This document shows, one piece after another, positions 43,105 to 50,792 of a DNA stretch of 64,000 nt. The stretch comes from Natronosalvus halobius. Its GTDB lineage: Archaea > Halobacteriota > Halobacteria > Halobacteriales > Natrialbaceae. A model generated the notes under the pieces. The model made no database searches. It saw only the letters and a program-made list of their open reading frames with translations, and had not been told where the DNA came from. Both the position numbers and the translations under genes were made by a program. The DNA lies in the NCBI RefSeq assembly GCF_024138145.1, contig NZ_CP099997.1:1054001-1118000 (forward strand). Reading direction: 5' to 3'. The first letter of the stretch is position 1. Each line of letters starts with the position of its first letter.

Positions 43105-43544
43105 CAGCGACCCCTCCGCGTACCCGCGTCGGTGTCCCGCCCGAGCGCTTTTTTCAGGAAGGACATCCAGCGCTTCTTGTCCGCCGTGTTCTGTGCCTGT
43201 TGCTCGCGCTCGAGGTCCGTCGGCCCGAGGTTCTCGAGGGCGTTGAGCGCCCGATCGATCCCGACGATCGATCGGACGAGTTCCTCGCCCTCCTCCCGAC
43301 TGATGTCGCCCTCTTCGATCAACTCGAGTCGCTCGACGCGCTCTCGCCTGAGGTTTCGTTTGGCCTGCTCGACGCGCTCGCGTTCGCCCGCCGGCACCGT
43401 CTCCCGGCGCTTGATCTCGAAGACGAACTGCCGGAGATCGATCGACTCGTCCTGGATCGTGATCTCCTCGGGAATGTCCGCGCCGATCGTCGCGCCATCC
43501 CGGTTGACGCGCTCGAGCAACTGTTTTCGCTCGTAGTCTTGCAC
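43104..43544 (-). CDS. Conserved haloarchaeal protein upstream of polX (DUF5788-like)
   Basis: 146 residues from GTG 43544. Mainly helical and charged: QDYERKQLLERVNRDGATIGADIP, then ESIDLRQFVFEIKRRETVPAGERERVEQAKRNLRRERVERLELIEEG, and a basic end RWMSFLKKALGRD. Function unknown. Its stop and the polX start share one base (TGATG), so the two are translated from one message, hinting at a repair- or replication-related job. Confidence 0.75.
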   Translation of the reverse strand: MQDYERKQLLERVNRDGATIGADIPEEITIQDESIDLRQFVFEIKRRETVPAGERERVEQAKRNLRRERVERLELIEEGDISREEGEELVRSIVGIDRALNALENLGPTDLEREQQAQNTADKKRWMSFLKKALGRDTDAGTRRGR

Positions 43545-43627
43545 AGGTCGTCGTGGGACTCGAAGGGGCAAAAATCCTCGTTACGCGCTCGCACGGTTGC
43601 CAACGTCCGTCCCCGGTTCCGAAGGCC

Positions 43628-43669
43628 GGGAGACCGGGGACACAGGACGGGAGACCGGGGACACAGGAC
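43628..43669 (+). repeat. Two identical 21-bp tandem repeats upstream of rhomboid gene
   Basis: GGGAGACCGGGGACACAGGA plus C repeated head to tail at 43628-43648 and 43649-43669, with a truncated third copy starting at 43670. It ends about 45 bp before the rhomboid ATG. Confidence 0.85.
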
Positions 43670-43716
43670 GGGAGAAACCCCAAACCCCATAGCGACGCGC
43701 CACATACGGGGCGCCA

Positions 43717-44652
43717 ATGGCAACGTGTGACGCGTGTGGGAAAAACGAAAGCATGCCGTACAACTGTCGGCACTGCGGGGGGACCTTCTGCAGCGAACAC
43801 CGCCTGCCGGAGAACCACGACTGTACGGGGTTGCGGAACTGGAACGATCCGCAGGGGGTCTTCGACAGCGGGTTCGACGATAGCGTCGATAGCCGGGGGA
43901 AGACGGCCTCAAGTCTGAGCGACAAATTGCCGTTCAACATGGGTCCCGGCGGGCCGCTGGGGTACTTCCGGGGGAACATGACGTACACGTTCCTGGCGCT
44001 CATGTGGATCACGTTCCTGGCGCAGTGGATCGTGCTCTTCGCCGCTGGCGGGTCCGCTCACCGTTCGATCTTCATGCTCTCGACTGCGAACCCGGAGTAC
44101 GTGTGGACGTGGGTGACCTCGATTTTCGCCCACTCGCCGGTCAACATCTTCCACATCGTGTTCAATAGCATCGTGATTTTCTTCTTTGGGCCGCTCGTCG
44201 AGCGGTACGTCGGTTCGAGAAAGTTCGCTATCCTGTTCATCGTCAGTGGCGTTCTCGCCGGCCTCGGACAGATCGCAATCTCCGCTTACCAGGGCGTCCC
44301 CTCGAACGTGCTCGGAGCCAGCGGCGCCGCCCTCGCGATCATGGGCGTTTTGACGATTCTGAATCCGAATCTCAAGGTCTACCTGTACTTCATCCTCCCC
44401 GTGCCGATCTGGCTCCTTGCGGCCGGAACCGCTCTAGTCAGCATCTTCTTCATCGGCGGCGGAACCGCCGGCGGGGGCGGCGTTGCACACGCGGCCCACC
44501 TCGTCGGTCTCGTGGTCGGTCTCGCCTACGGCGAGTACATCAAACGGACCCAGAACGTGCGAACGGCGAATCAGTTCCAGCTTGGCGGCGGAGGTCCAGG
44601 AGGCCCGGGCGGGCCCGGTGGCCCCGGCGGACCAGGCCGCAGACGGTTCTAA
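43717..44652 (+). CDS. Rhomboid protease with N-terminal AN1 zinc finger
   Basis: 311 residues. Residues 4-36 give a complete AN1-type finger: C4-x2-C7, C17-x2-C20, C25, H28, H34, C36. Residues ~88-275 form six transmembrane helices with the rhomboid dyad Ser202 (VLGASGAALA) and His261 (HAAHLVGLVVG). The C-terminus is a Gly/Pro repeat (GGPGGPGGPGG). It cleaves membrane proteins within the bilayer; the finger may bind cytosolic ubiquitin-like or substrate tags. AN1-rhomboid fusions are a known haloarchaeal type. Confidence 0.95.
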   Translation: MATCDACGKNESMPYNCRHCGGTFCSEHRLPENHDCTGLRNWNDPQGVFDSGFDDSVDSRGKTASSLSDKLPFNMGPGGPLGYFRGNMTYTFLALMWITFLAQWIVLFAAGGSAHRSIFMLSTANPEYVWTWVTSIFAHSPVNIFHIVFNSIVIFFFGPLVERYVGSRKFAILFIVSGVLAGLGQIAISAYQGVPSNVLGASGAALAIMGVLTILNPNLKVYLYFILPVPIWLLAAGTALVSIFFIGGGTAGGGGVAHAAHLVGLVVGLAYGEYIKRTQNVRTANQFQLGGGGPGGPGGPGGPGGPGRRRF

Positions 44653-44739
44653 CGCGTTCCGCTCCCAAGCGTTATCGTGCTCCCCGCTTCCATCCGGTTC
44701 TCGACGTATACGCGTCCCACCTTCACACACATTAGGTCT

Positions 44740-45588
44740 ATGACACGCATCCATCGTCCCGACCTCGTCCCCGACCCCGCGCTCTCGAGAGCCGACATGG
44801 AAGCCATGCAGCACGAAATCGCGCGCGAGGCCGTCTTCGAGGACGACTTCGCGTTCGACCTCGAAGCGCTGACGAATCCGCTAGCGGCGACCTCGACCTC
44901 GAGCGTGGGTGGTAGCGACAGTGAGAGCGAGAGCGAGTGCGATGGCAACCGCGATACCGAGTCGATCACCCAGCCAATCGTCGCCGGCGTCGACCAGTCC
45001 TTCCTGCTCGATTCGGAACCCGAACGCGCACTCAGCGCCATCGTCGTCACGCAGGGCGAGGAGGTCCTCGAGCGCGTCTTCGCCGTAACGCCTCTCGAGA
45101 TCCCCTACGTCCCGGGACTGCTCTCGTTCCGCGAGGGCGGTCCGATCCTCGAGGCGGTCGAGACCCTGACGACCGACCCCGACGTGTTCCTGTTCGACGG
45201 CAGCGGTCGAATTCACTTTCGGGAGGCCGGCATCGCGACCCACATGGGCGTCGTCCTGGACGCCCCCAGCGTCGGCGTCGCCAAGAGTCTGCTGTGTGGC
45301 GAGGCGACGGGCGACCTCGAGAACCTCGCCGCCGGCACCCGGGTACCGATCGAATCGAACGCGCGCGTCGAGACCGACCCGGGAACGCTCCTGGGGTACG
45401 CCGTTCAGACGAAGCAATACGACTCGCCGAACCGCTACGTCAACCCGCTGTACGTCAGTCCTGGCCACCGAGTCGGCCCCGAAAGCGCGGCCGACCTCGC
45501 CCTCGCGCTCTCCACGGGTTACAAGCTCCCGGAGCCGGTTCGACTGGCCGACAGTTACGCCGACGAGGCAAAAGGCGAGCTGGACTAG
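44740..45588 (+). CDS. nfi: Endonuclease V (Nfi)
   Basis: 282 residues. The Nfi core is present: VAGVDQSFLL (first catalytic Asp), LEIPYVPGLLSFREGGPILEA (the YxPG wedge and metal Glu), VFLFDGSGRIHFREAG (DG-x-G) and GVAKSLLCGEA. Endonuclease V cuts near deaminated bases such as inosine. An insertion of Ser/Glu-rich residues (SVGGSDSESESECDGN) near residue 60 is unusual for this enzyme. ATG 44740 is preferred over an upstream start at 44677. Confidence 0.9.
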   Translation: MTRIHRPDLVPDPALSRADMEAMQHEIAREAVFEDDFAFDLEALTNPLAATSTSSVGGSDSESESECDGNRDTESITQPIVAGVDQSFLLDSEPERALSAIVVTQGEEVLERVFAVTPLEIPYVPGLLSFREGGPILEAVETLTTDPDVFLFDGSGRIHFREAGIATHMGVVLDAPSVGVAKSLLCGEATGDLENLAAGTRVPIESNARVETDPGTLLGYAVQTKQYDSPNRYVNPLYVSPGHRVGPESAADLALALSTGYKLPEPVRLADSYADEAKGELD

Positions 45589-45687
45589 CCGCCCCGAGTT
45601 GGCGAACGTGCCGTGAAATCAGGAAATCACGGGTGAATACTTCCTCCGACCCTGGAAGTTATCCGCCCGGACGGAATACATCGACCG

Positions 45688-46212
45688 ATGTCGGTACGTG
45701 ACGACCTGAGCGCCGGAATCAACGTCATCATTCACTTCACGTTCCTCGGTGCCATTGCCTGGGCGACCGGTCGACCGTTCCTGTTCCCGAGCCTCGGTCC
45801 CTCGGCGTACCTGCTGGCGACCGGCGAACAGCCGCGGGCTGAGGGCGCCTACCACGTCATCGGCGGGCACGCCATCGCGGCCGTTTTCGGGCTACTCGCC
45901 TACGTGGTGTTCGCCGATGGGTTACTGGTGACCGACGCGTTCACCCGCGCCGAGTCGTTCTCTCCAGCCGTCGGCCGACTCGCGGTGAGTTCGACCGTCG
46001 CCATGGTCCTGACGACCGTCGGTATGCTCTGGTCGGACACCAACCACGCGGCCGCCTGCGCGACGACCCTGATCGTCGCCCTCGGCCTCATGTCGACGCC
46101 ACTCGACACGGGGATCATCGTCGCGTCGGTCGTCCTCCTCGTTGGATTCCACGGGAAGGTAGTTGAGCCCCTCCAGGACCACTACGGAGTCGAACCGCGG
46201 GATGCCCGCTGA
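45688..46212 (+). CDS. HPP family membrane protein
   Basis: 174 residues with four hydrophobic helices. The segment FPSLGPSAYLLATGEQPRAEGAYHVIGGHAIAAVFGLLAY resembles the HPP family (usually HPP; here GPSAY...GGH). The end, LMSTPLDTGIIVASVVLLVGFHGKVV, matches too. Members are linked to nitrite transport in plants and cyanobacteria. Role here unknown. Confidence 0.8.
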   Translation: MSVRDDLSAGINVIIHFTFLGAIAWATGRPFLFPSLGPSAYLLATGEQPRAEGAYHVIGGHAIAAVFGLLAYVVFADGLLVTDAFTRAESFSPAVGRLAVSSTVAMVLTTVGMLWSDTNHAAACATTLIVALGLMSTPLDTGIIVASVVLLVGFHGKVVEPLQDHYGVEPRDAR

Positions 46213-46251
46213 GTTCGGCGACGGGGCCGGGGCTGGAGACGGGATTCACGA

Positions 46252-47004
46252 TCACTCGACAGAGTGGGGTGGGTCGTCCCGTTCTCGCGCCGTTTCCGCC
46301 TCGCTGTCGGTTTCGTCGGTGGCTGCGTCGAGTGCTCTGTCGTCGTCGACTGCGACCTCTTCGTCGCCGTCGATTGCGTCCTCGGCCTCGTCTCGCTCGC
46401 TGGATGTCGAATCCGAACCTGAATCCGAATCCAAACCCGAACCCGAATCCGAATCCGGACTCGGACTCGGACTCGGACCTGAGTCTGTCATCGTCGTCGC
46501 CGGCACCCCCGCCACGATTTCCCCCTGTGGGACATCCCGCGTCACGAGCGAGTTCGCCGCGACGCTGGCACCGGCGCCGATCTCGACCCCCGGAAGGATG
46601 ATTGCCCCAGCGCCGATCATCGCCCGCTCGCCGACGACGACCTCCCCCGTTCGATACTCGTCCTGGAGGAATTCGTGACAGAGAATCGTGGCATCGTAGC
46701 CGACGATGGCGTGATCCTCGAGCGTAATGAGGTCGGGCCAGAACACGTCCGGCGTGGCCTCGAGGCCCCACGAGACGCCCTCACCGACCGTGACGCCGAG
46801 ACGTCGCATGAGCCAGCGCTTGAGTTTCAGGCTCGGCGAGGTCCGAATAAGCCAGACGACGACGTAATTGATCGCCACGCGAAGGGGGTGGCGAGCGCTC
46901 GTCCAGTGGCCCAGCGAGTTCGTCGGGCCGGGCGTCGGGTGGCGGTGCACGCGGTCGTGTCTGCGTTTCTGGTCGTGCTCGGGCCTCGAAGGGTCGTCGG
47001 TCAC
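46252..47004 (-). CDS. Left-handed beta-helix acyltransferase with acidic tail
   Basis: About 250 residues from GTG 47004; the start is uncertain. Residues ~60-165 are hexapeptide repeats: ITLEDHAIVGYDATILCHEF, GEVVVGERAMIGAGAIILPGVEIGAGASVAANSLVTRDVPQGEIVAGVPA. This trimeric O-acetyl/acyl-transferase family modifies sugars or amino acids; the substrate is unknown. The last ~85 residues are an Asp/Ser/Glu-rich tail (SPDSDSGSG type), coded by a hexamer array at 46409-46486. The tail is probably unstructured. Confidence 0.85.
   Translation of the reverse strand: MTDDPSRPEHDQKRRHDRVHRHPTPGPTNSLGHWTSARHPLRVAINYVVVWLIRTSPSLKLKRWLMRRLGVTVGEGVSWGLEATPDVFWPDLITLEDHAIVGYDATILCHEFLQDEYRTGEVVVGERAMIGAGAIILPGVEIGAGASVAANSLVTRDVPQGEIVAGVPATTMTDSGPSPSPSPDSDSGSGLDSDSGSDSTSSERDEAEDAIDGDEEVAVDDDRALDAATDETDSEAETARERDDPPHSVE
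46409..46486 (-). repeat. Thirteen 6-bp repeats coding a Ser/Asp/Pro tail
   Basis: GAATCC-type hexamers (plus strand) drift to GGACTC, thirteen units in all. In the minus-strand gene they encode alternating D/S/G/P residues. A length-variable coding microsatellite. Confidence 0.85.
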
Positions 47005-47095
47005 TGACACGGCGTTCGTGCCAATCCTACAAGAAACCAACTGACGGGGGAGCAGGTCGGATTTCTGCGCCGTTACCGCCCCGGCATCTACCTGT

Positions 47096-47335
47096 TCAAA
47101 GTCGCCCGAGTCGAATCTCGTCGTCGCCGATGTGATCGACGTTGCTCGCGTCGAGTTCGTACGTGTCCTCGCTGGCGTCGCCCCAGCCGAGTTTGGACTT
47201 GATTGTGTCGGTCATTCCCGGATCGGGATTCACGTGTGCGGTATCGCCGTGGACGGACTCGACCATCCCGATTCGCTCGCCGTTTTCGTTCACGACTGGC
47301 TTTCCCTCGTCGTCGTCCGTGAAGCGTGCGGACAT
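47096..47335 (-). CDS. Small PRC-barrel-like haloarchaeal protein
   Basis: 79 residues: MSARFTDDDEGKPVVNENGERIGMVESVHGDTAHVNPDPG then SKLGWGDASEDTYELDASNVDHIGDDEIRLGRL. The V-x-NENGERIGMVESVHGDTAHV pattern is that of a PRC-barrel-type beta unit. Common in haloarchaea with no established function. ATG 47335 is chosen; an ATG 21 nt upstream is in frame. Confidence 0.75.
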   Translation of the reverse strand: MSARFTDDDEGKPVVNENGERIGMVESVHGDTAHVNPDPGMTDTIKSKLGWGDASEDTYELDASNVDHIGDDEIRLGRL

Positions 47336-47407
47336 ACGCCTACCTCCGCTGCTCAATCGAATATAATGCGGGCTTGAAACTGCGCGGGGGTGAGTACAGT
47401 CGCGGTT

Positions 47408-48808
47408 TCACTTCCCACGCAATTCGTCCATGTGGTCGATACGGCGCTGAACCAAATCGGCTTTCCCGATGTCGTGTCGCACGTGCAGGCCTTCTTCGCC
47501 AGCGTCGGCGAGCGCTTCCTCGGCGATCTCTTCTGCCTCGGCGATGGTATCCGCGAGACCGACGACGGCGAACGACCTCGAGGTCGTTGTGTAGATGCCG
47601 TCCTCCCGTTCGTCCACGTCATCTGGATTCGGTGAGTTCTGATTGTCCGAAGAGTTCCACTCTTCGACGCTGGCGTAGTAGAGTAGGGCGTCGCCTGCGT
47701 TCTCTCGCGCGTCGTCGCCGCTCGAGTCGTCCGTGGCCTGCGCTACGCGGGTTACGCTCTCCTCATCGATCTGTACTTTAGCACCGGCCTCGGGATCGGT
47801 GGGATACCCCGCAGGAACCGCGTACTTACAGACCGTGGCCTGTTCGGCGAACTCGAGGTCGGGCAACGGTTCGCGGTTTCGGGCCGACGTGAGCACGTCG
47901 AGGAAGTCGGTCTCGAGAACCGGCAGAGTGTTCATCGCCTCGGGGTCGCCGAAGCGGGCGTTGAATTCGACGACCTTCGGCCCCTCGGCGGTGAGCATGA
48001 ACTGGCCGTAGAGGATGCCCTTGTAGCCCTCGAGGGCCTCGACGGTCTCCTCGATGATGTCGACGGCGGCCTCGTAGTCGGCTTCCGTCATGAAGGGCAG
48101 TTCGCGCGTCGCGTCCGAATAGCTCCCCATTCCGCCGGTGTTCGGCCCCTCGTCGCCCTCGTAGGCGCGTTTGTGGTCCTGGACCGCCGGGGCCGTGCGG
48201 ACGTCGCCGTTCGCGACGAATGCCTGGACAGTGAACTCCTCGCCGATAAGTCGCTCCTCCAGGACGAGTCGATCGTAGTCGGATTCCCGGATGTACTCCT
48301 TACCCTCCTCGGCGGTCACCTGATCGCCGATGACCTTGACGCCCTTTCCGCCTGTGAGGCCGGCGGGCTTGATCACGAGATTCCCATCGTAGCGATCGAC
48401 GTAGTCGCAGGCGGCCTCGCCGTCGTCGAAGGTTTCGAAATCGGGACATCCCGAGATGTCGTTTTCCCGCATGAACCGGCGCTGGAAGGCCTTGTCCGTC
48501 TCGATTCTGGCCTCGTCCTGATTCGGCCCGAAGGCGTAGACGCCCGCGTTCTCGAGTGCGTCAGCAACGCCCGCCTGGAGTGGCGCTTCCGGACCGACGA
48601 TGGCGATGGTCGCGTCGACGGATCGGGCGTAGTCGACCACCGCGTCGGGATCGGTCGTCTCGAGCGTTTCGAACCCGCTCGCCAGTTCGGCGATTCCTGG
48701 ATTTCGATTCCCCGCGCAAGCGTACAGGTCGGCCTCGCTGTCGGCCAGTGCGCGCGCGATGGCGTGTTCGCGCCCGCCGCCTCCGATCAGCAGTACGTGT
48801 TCGCGCAT
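47408..48808 (-). CDS. purD: Phosphoribosylamine-glycine ligase
   Basis: 466 residues. ATP-grasp purine enzyme: LLIGGGGREHAIARALA N-terminal loop, IVGPEAPLQAG, NLVIKPAGLTGGKGVKV (ATP loop), and VVEFNARFGDPEAMNTLP metal site. It makes GAR from phosphoribosylamine, glycine and ATP in de novo purine synthesis. An acidic insert (DDSSGDDARENAGD and NSSDNQNSPNPDDVDERED) lies near the C-terminus, beyond the usual ~425 residues. ATG 48808; divergent from thyA. Confidence 0.96.
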   Translation of the reverse strand: MREHVLLIGGGGREHAIARALADSEADLYACAGNRNPGIAELASGFETLETTDPDAVVDYARSVDATIAIVGPEAPLQAGVADALENAGVYAFGPNQDEARIETDKAFQRRFMRENDISGCPDFETFDDGEAACDYVDRYDGNLVIKPAGLTGGKGVKVIGDQVTAEEGKEYIRESDYDRLVLEERLIGEEFTVQAFVANGDVRTAPAVQDHKRAYEGDEGPNTGGMGSYSDATRELPFMTEADYEAAVDIIEETVEALEGYKGILYGQFMLTAEGPKVVEFNARFGDPEAMNTLPVLETDFLDVLTSARNREPLPDLEFAEQATVCKYAVPAGYPTDPEAGAKVQIDEESVTRVAQATDDSSGDDARENAGDALLYYASVEEWNSSDNQNSPNPDDVDEREDGIYTTTSRSFAVVGLADTIAEAEEIAEEALADAGEEGLHVRHDIGKADLVQRRIDHMDELRGK

Positions 48809-48985
48809 GATCGAAGTCGGTACGCAGGAACCTGTAAAGGTTGTCCTTTCTCGAGACCTGTCTGTGCATGAACGTGCCATGTGCAGAGGGGAGTCCGTCG
48901 ACTGTGGGTCGGGTTACTCGATTCCGGCGAGACGATCGAGTCGGATGGACCAATGGTTATAGGCATCCGCTCGAAACCCAGTCTC

Positions 48986-50044
48986 ATGCAACAGTACCTC
49001 GAGCTCGTCGATTCGGTGCTCTCAGGAGGAGCGTACAAACCCAACCGAACCGGCGTCGACACCATCTCCTCGTTCAGTCAGCACTACGAAATCGATCTCG
49101 CCGTGGGCTACCCGCTCCTGACGACCAAGCAGATGGACGGCTACCGCTGGAACTCGATGATCCACGAGATGTGCTGGTACCTCTCCGGCGAGGAGCACAT
49201 CCGCGACCTGCGCGAGGAGACGAAGATCTGGGACGCGTGGGCAGACGATGAGGGCCAACTCGACACGGCCTACGGTCGCTTCTGGCGCCGATTTCCGATT
49301 CCCGACGACGAGAGTCGGCTCGAGGGAGAATCCTGGGCGGACGCCGCCCCCGACGACGTCACCAGCGGAGAGCCCGCCGGAAGCCAGTGGGTCACTCGTG
49401 AGGCCGACGGCCGCCAGACCTTCGACCAGCTCCAGTACGTGATCGACCAGCTCTCCGATAATCCGAACTCTCGCCGGTTGGTCGTCAACGCCTGGCACCC
49501 CGCGAACGCCGCCGTCTCGACCCTGCCGCCCTGTCACTACTCATTCGTCTTCAACGTCCAGGACGACCGACTCAACTGCCACCTCACCCAGCGCTCGGGC
49601 GACGTGGCCCTCGGGATTCCGTTCAACATCGCCGCCTACGCGCTCCTGACGAAACTCGTTGCCCAGCAGACGGGCCTCGAGGCGGGCACCTTCGGACACA
49701 CCATCGTCGACGCCCACGTCTACTGTGGGACCGGCGAGCGCGGCGCGTGGTATGCGGACAATCGAGAGGCGCTGCAGGATCGGCTGGCCGAGATCGACCT
49801 CCAAGAGAACCGCAAGGACTACGCCGATGTCCGCGAGTGGCTCCTCGAAGAAGCCCCGGACGAAGCCGAGGGCGAGGAACGGTACGATCACGTCCCCAAC
49901 CTGCTTCGCCAGTGCACGCGCGAGCCGCTCGAGCGCCCGCGGCTGCAACTCGCGGACGTGACGATCGACGAACTCTCGGCCGACGACGTCGAACTGGTCG
50001 ACTACGAGTCCCACGACGGGCTTCGGTTCGCGGTCGCCGAATGA
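48986..50044 (+). CDS. thyA: Thymidylate synthase (ThyA type)
   Basis: 352 residues. The folate-dependent ThyA pattern is intact: KPNRTGVDTISSF N-terminal, EMCWYLSGEEHIRDL, active Cys in LPPCHYSFVFNV, LTQRSGDVALGIPFNIAAYALLT and GTFGHTIVDAHVY. It makes dTMP from dUMP with methylene-tetrahydrofolate. Overlaps folA by 4 bp, the classical pairing. ATG 48986 is preferred; homologues begin MxQYLELV. Insert residues 100-150 (acidic, SRLEGESWADAA) make it long. Confidence 0.96.
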   Translation: MQQYLELVDSVLSGGAYKPNRTGVDTISSFSQHYEIDLAVGYPLLTTKQMDGYRWNSMIHEMCWYLSGEEHIRDLREETKIWDAWADDEGQLDTAYGRFWRRFPIPDDESRLEGESWADAAPDDVTSGEPAGSQWVTREADGRQTFDQLQYVIDQLSDNPNSRRLVVNAWHPANAAVSTLPPCHYSFVFNVQDDRLNCHLTQRSGDVALGIPFNIAAYALLTKLVAQQTGLEAGTFGHTIVDAHVYCGTGERGAWYADNREALQDRLAEIDLQENRKDYADVREWLLEEAPDEAEGEERYDHVPNLLRQCTREPLERPRLQLADVTIDELSADDVELVDYESHDGLRFAVAE

Positions 50045-50589
50045 CGGGTTCGTCGCCTGATTCCGACTCGGCCCTCGAGACCGACCTCGAACTCGTGGGC
50101 ATCGTCGCCGTGGCCGAGAACGGGATCATCGGCCGCGACGGCGAGATGCCCTGGCACGTCCCCGAGGACCTGGCTCACTTCAAGCACCGGACCACGGGCC
50201 ACCCGGTCATCATGGGTCGCGTGACCTACGAGGGAATCCTCGAGGGACTGGGCGAGCCCCTGCCAGGGCGGACCTCCATCGTCCTCACGAGCCGCGACCT
50301 CGAGACGCCCGAAAACGTCGTCGTCGCCCACGACCTCGAGACTGCGCTCGAGGCAGCCGAGCGCGCGGCCGAAGACCGCCACGACGGCACCGACCGGGCG
50401 TTCGTCGCGGGAGGCGCAACCGTCTACGAGCAGTTCCTACCCGCGATCGATCGGCTCGTCGTCACCGAAATTCGGGACCGCCCCGAGGGCGACACCTCCT
50501 TTCCGGAGTGGGATCGGGAGGCGTGGACCGAGGTCGAGCGCGACGACCGCGACGGCTTCTCCTTCCTGGAGTACGTCAGGCAGTCCTAA
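50041..50589 (+). CDS. folA: Dihydrofolate reductase
   Basis: 182 residues. Family signatures: LVGIVAVAENGIIGRDGEMPWHVPEDLAHFKHRTTGHPVIMGRVTYE (active-site Trp and acidic residue in the substrate site) and DRAFVAGGATVYEQFLP (NADPH loop). It regenerates tetrahydrofolate used by the overlapping thyA. ATG 50041 overlaps the thyA stop (ATGA). N-terminal extension of about 17 acidic residues. Confidence 0.96.
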   Translation: MTGSSPDSDSALETDLELVGIVAVAENGIIGRDGEMPWHVPEDLAHFKHRTTGHPVIMGRVTYEGILEGLGEPLPGRTSIVLTSRDLETPENVVVAHDLETALEAAERAAEDRHDGTDRAFVAGGATVYEQFLPAIDRLVVTEIRDRPEGDTSFPEWDREAWTEVERDDRDGFSFLEYVRQS

Positions 50590-50792
50590 ATCGCCGTCCA
50601 GGTCGTGGATTCGTACGCTGAGGGTACGCGCCGCTTCGAGTGGTGCGAAGTTCACGTCGCCGTCGAGAGAAGCGATACTCGTTTCCGACGAATCGTCGGC
50701 ATTACGAGTGCTTTTCGAGCATGTTCGGCAAGATTTGCACCGGGATATCGATAGGTTCACACCCGCCCATTTCCTCAGTTTAACCAATATCG

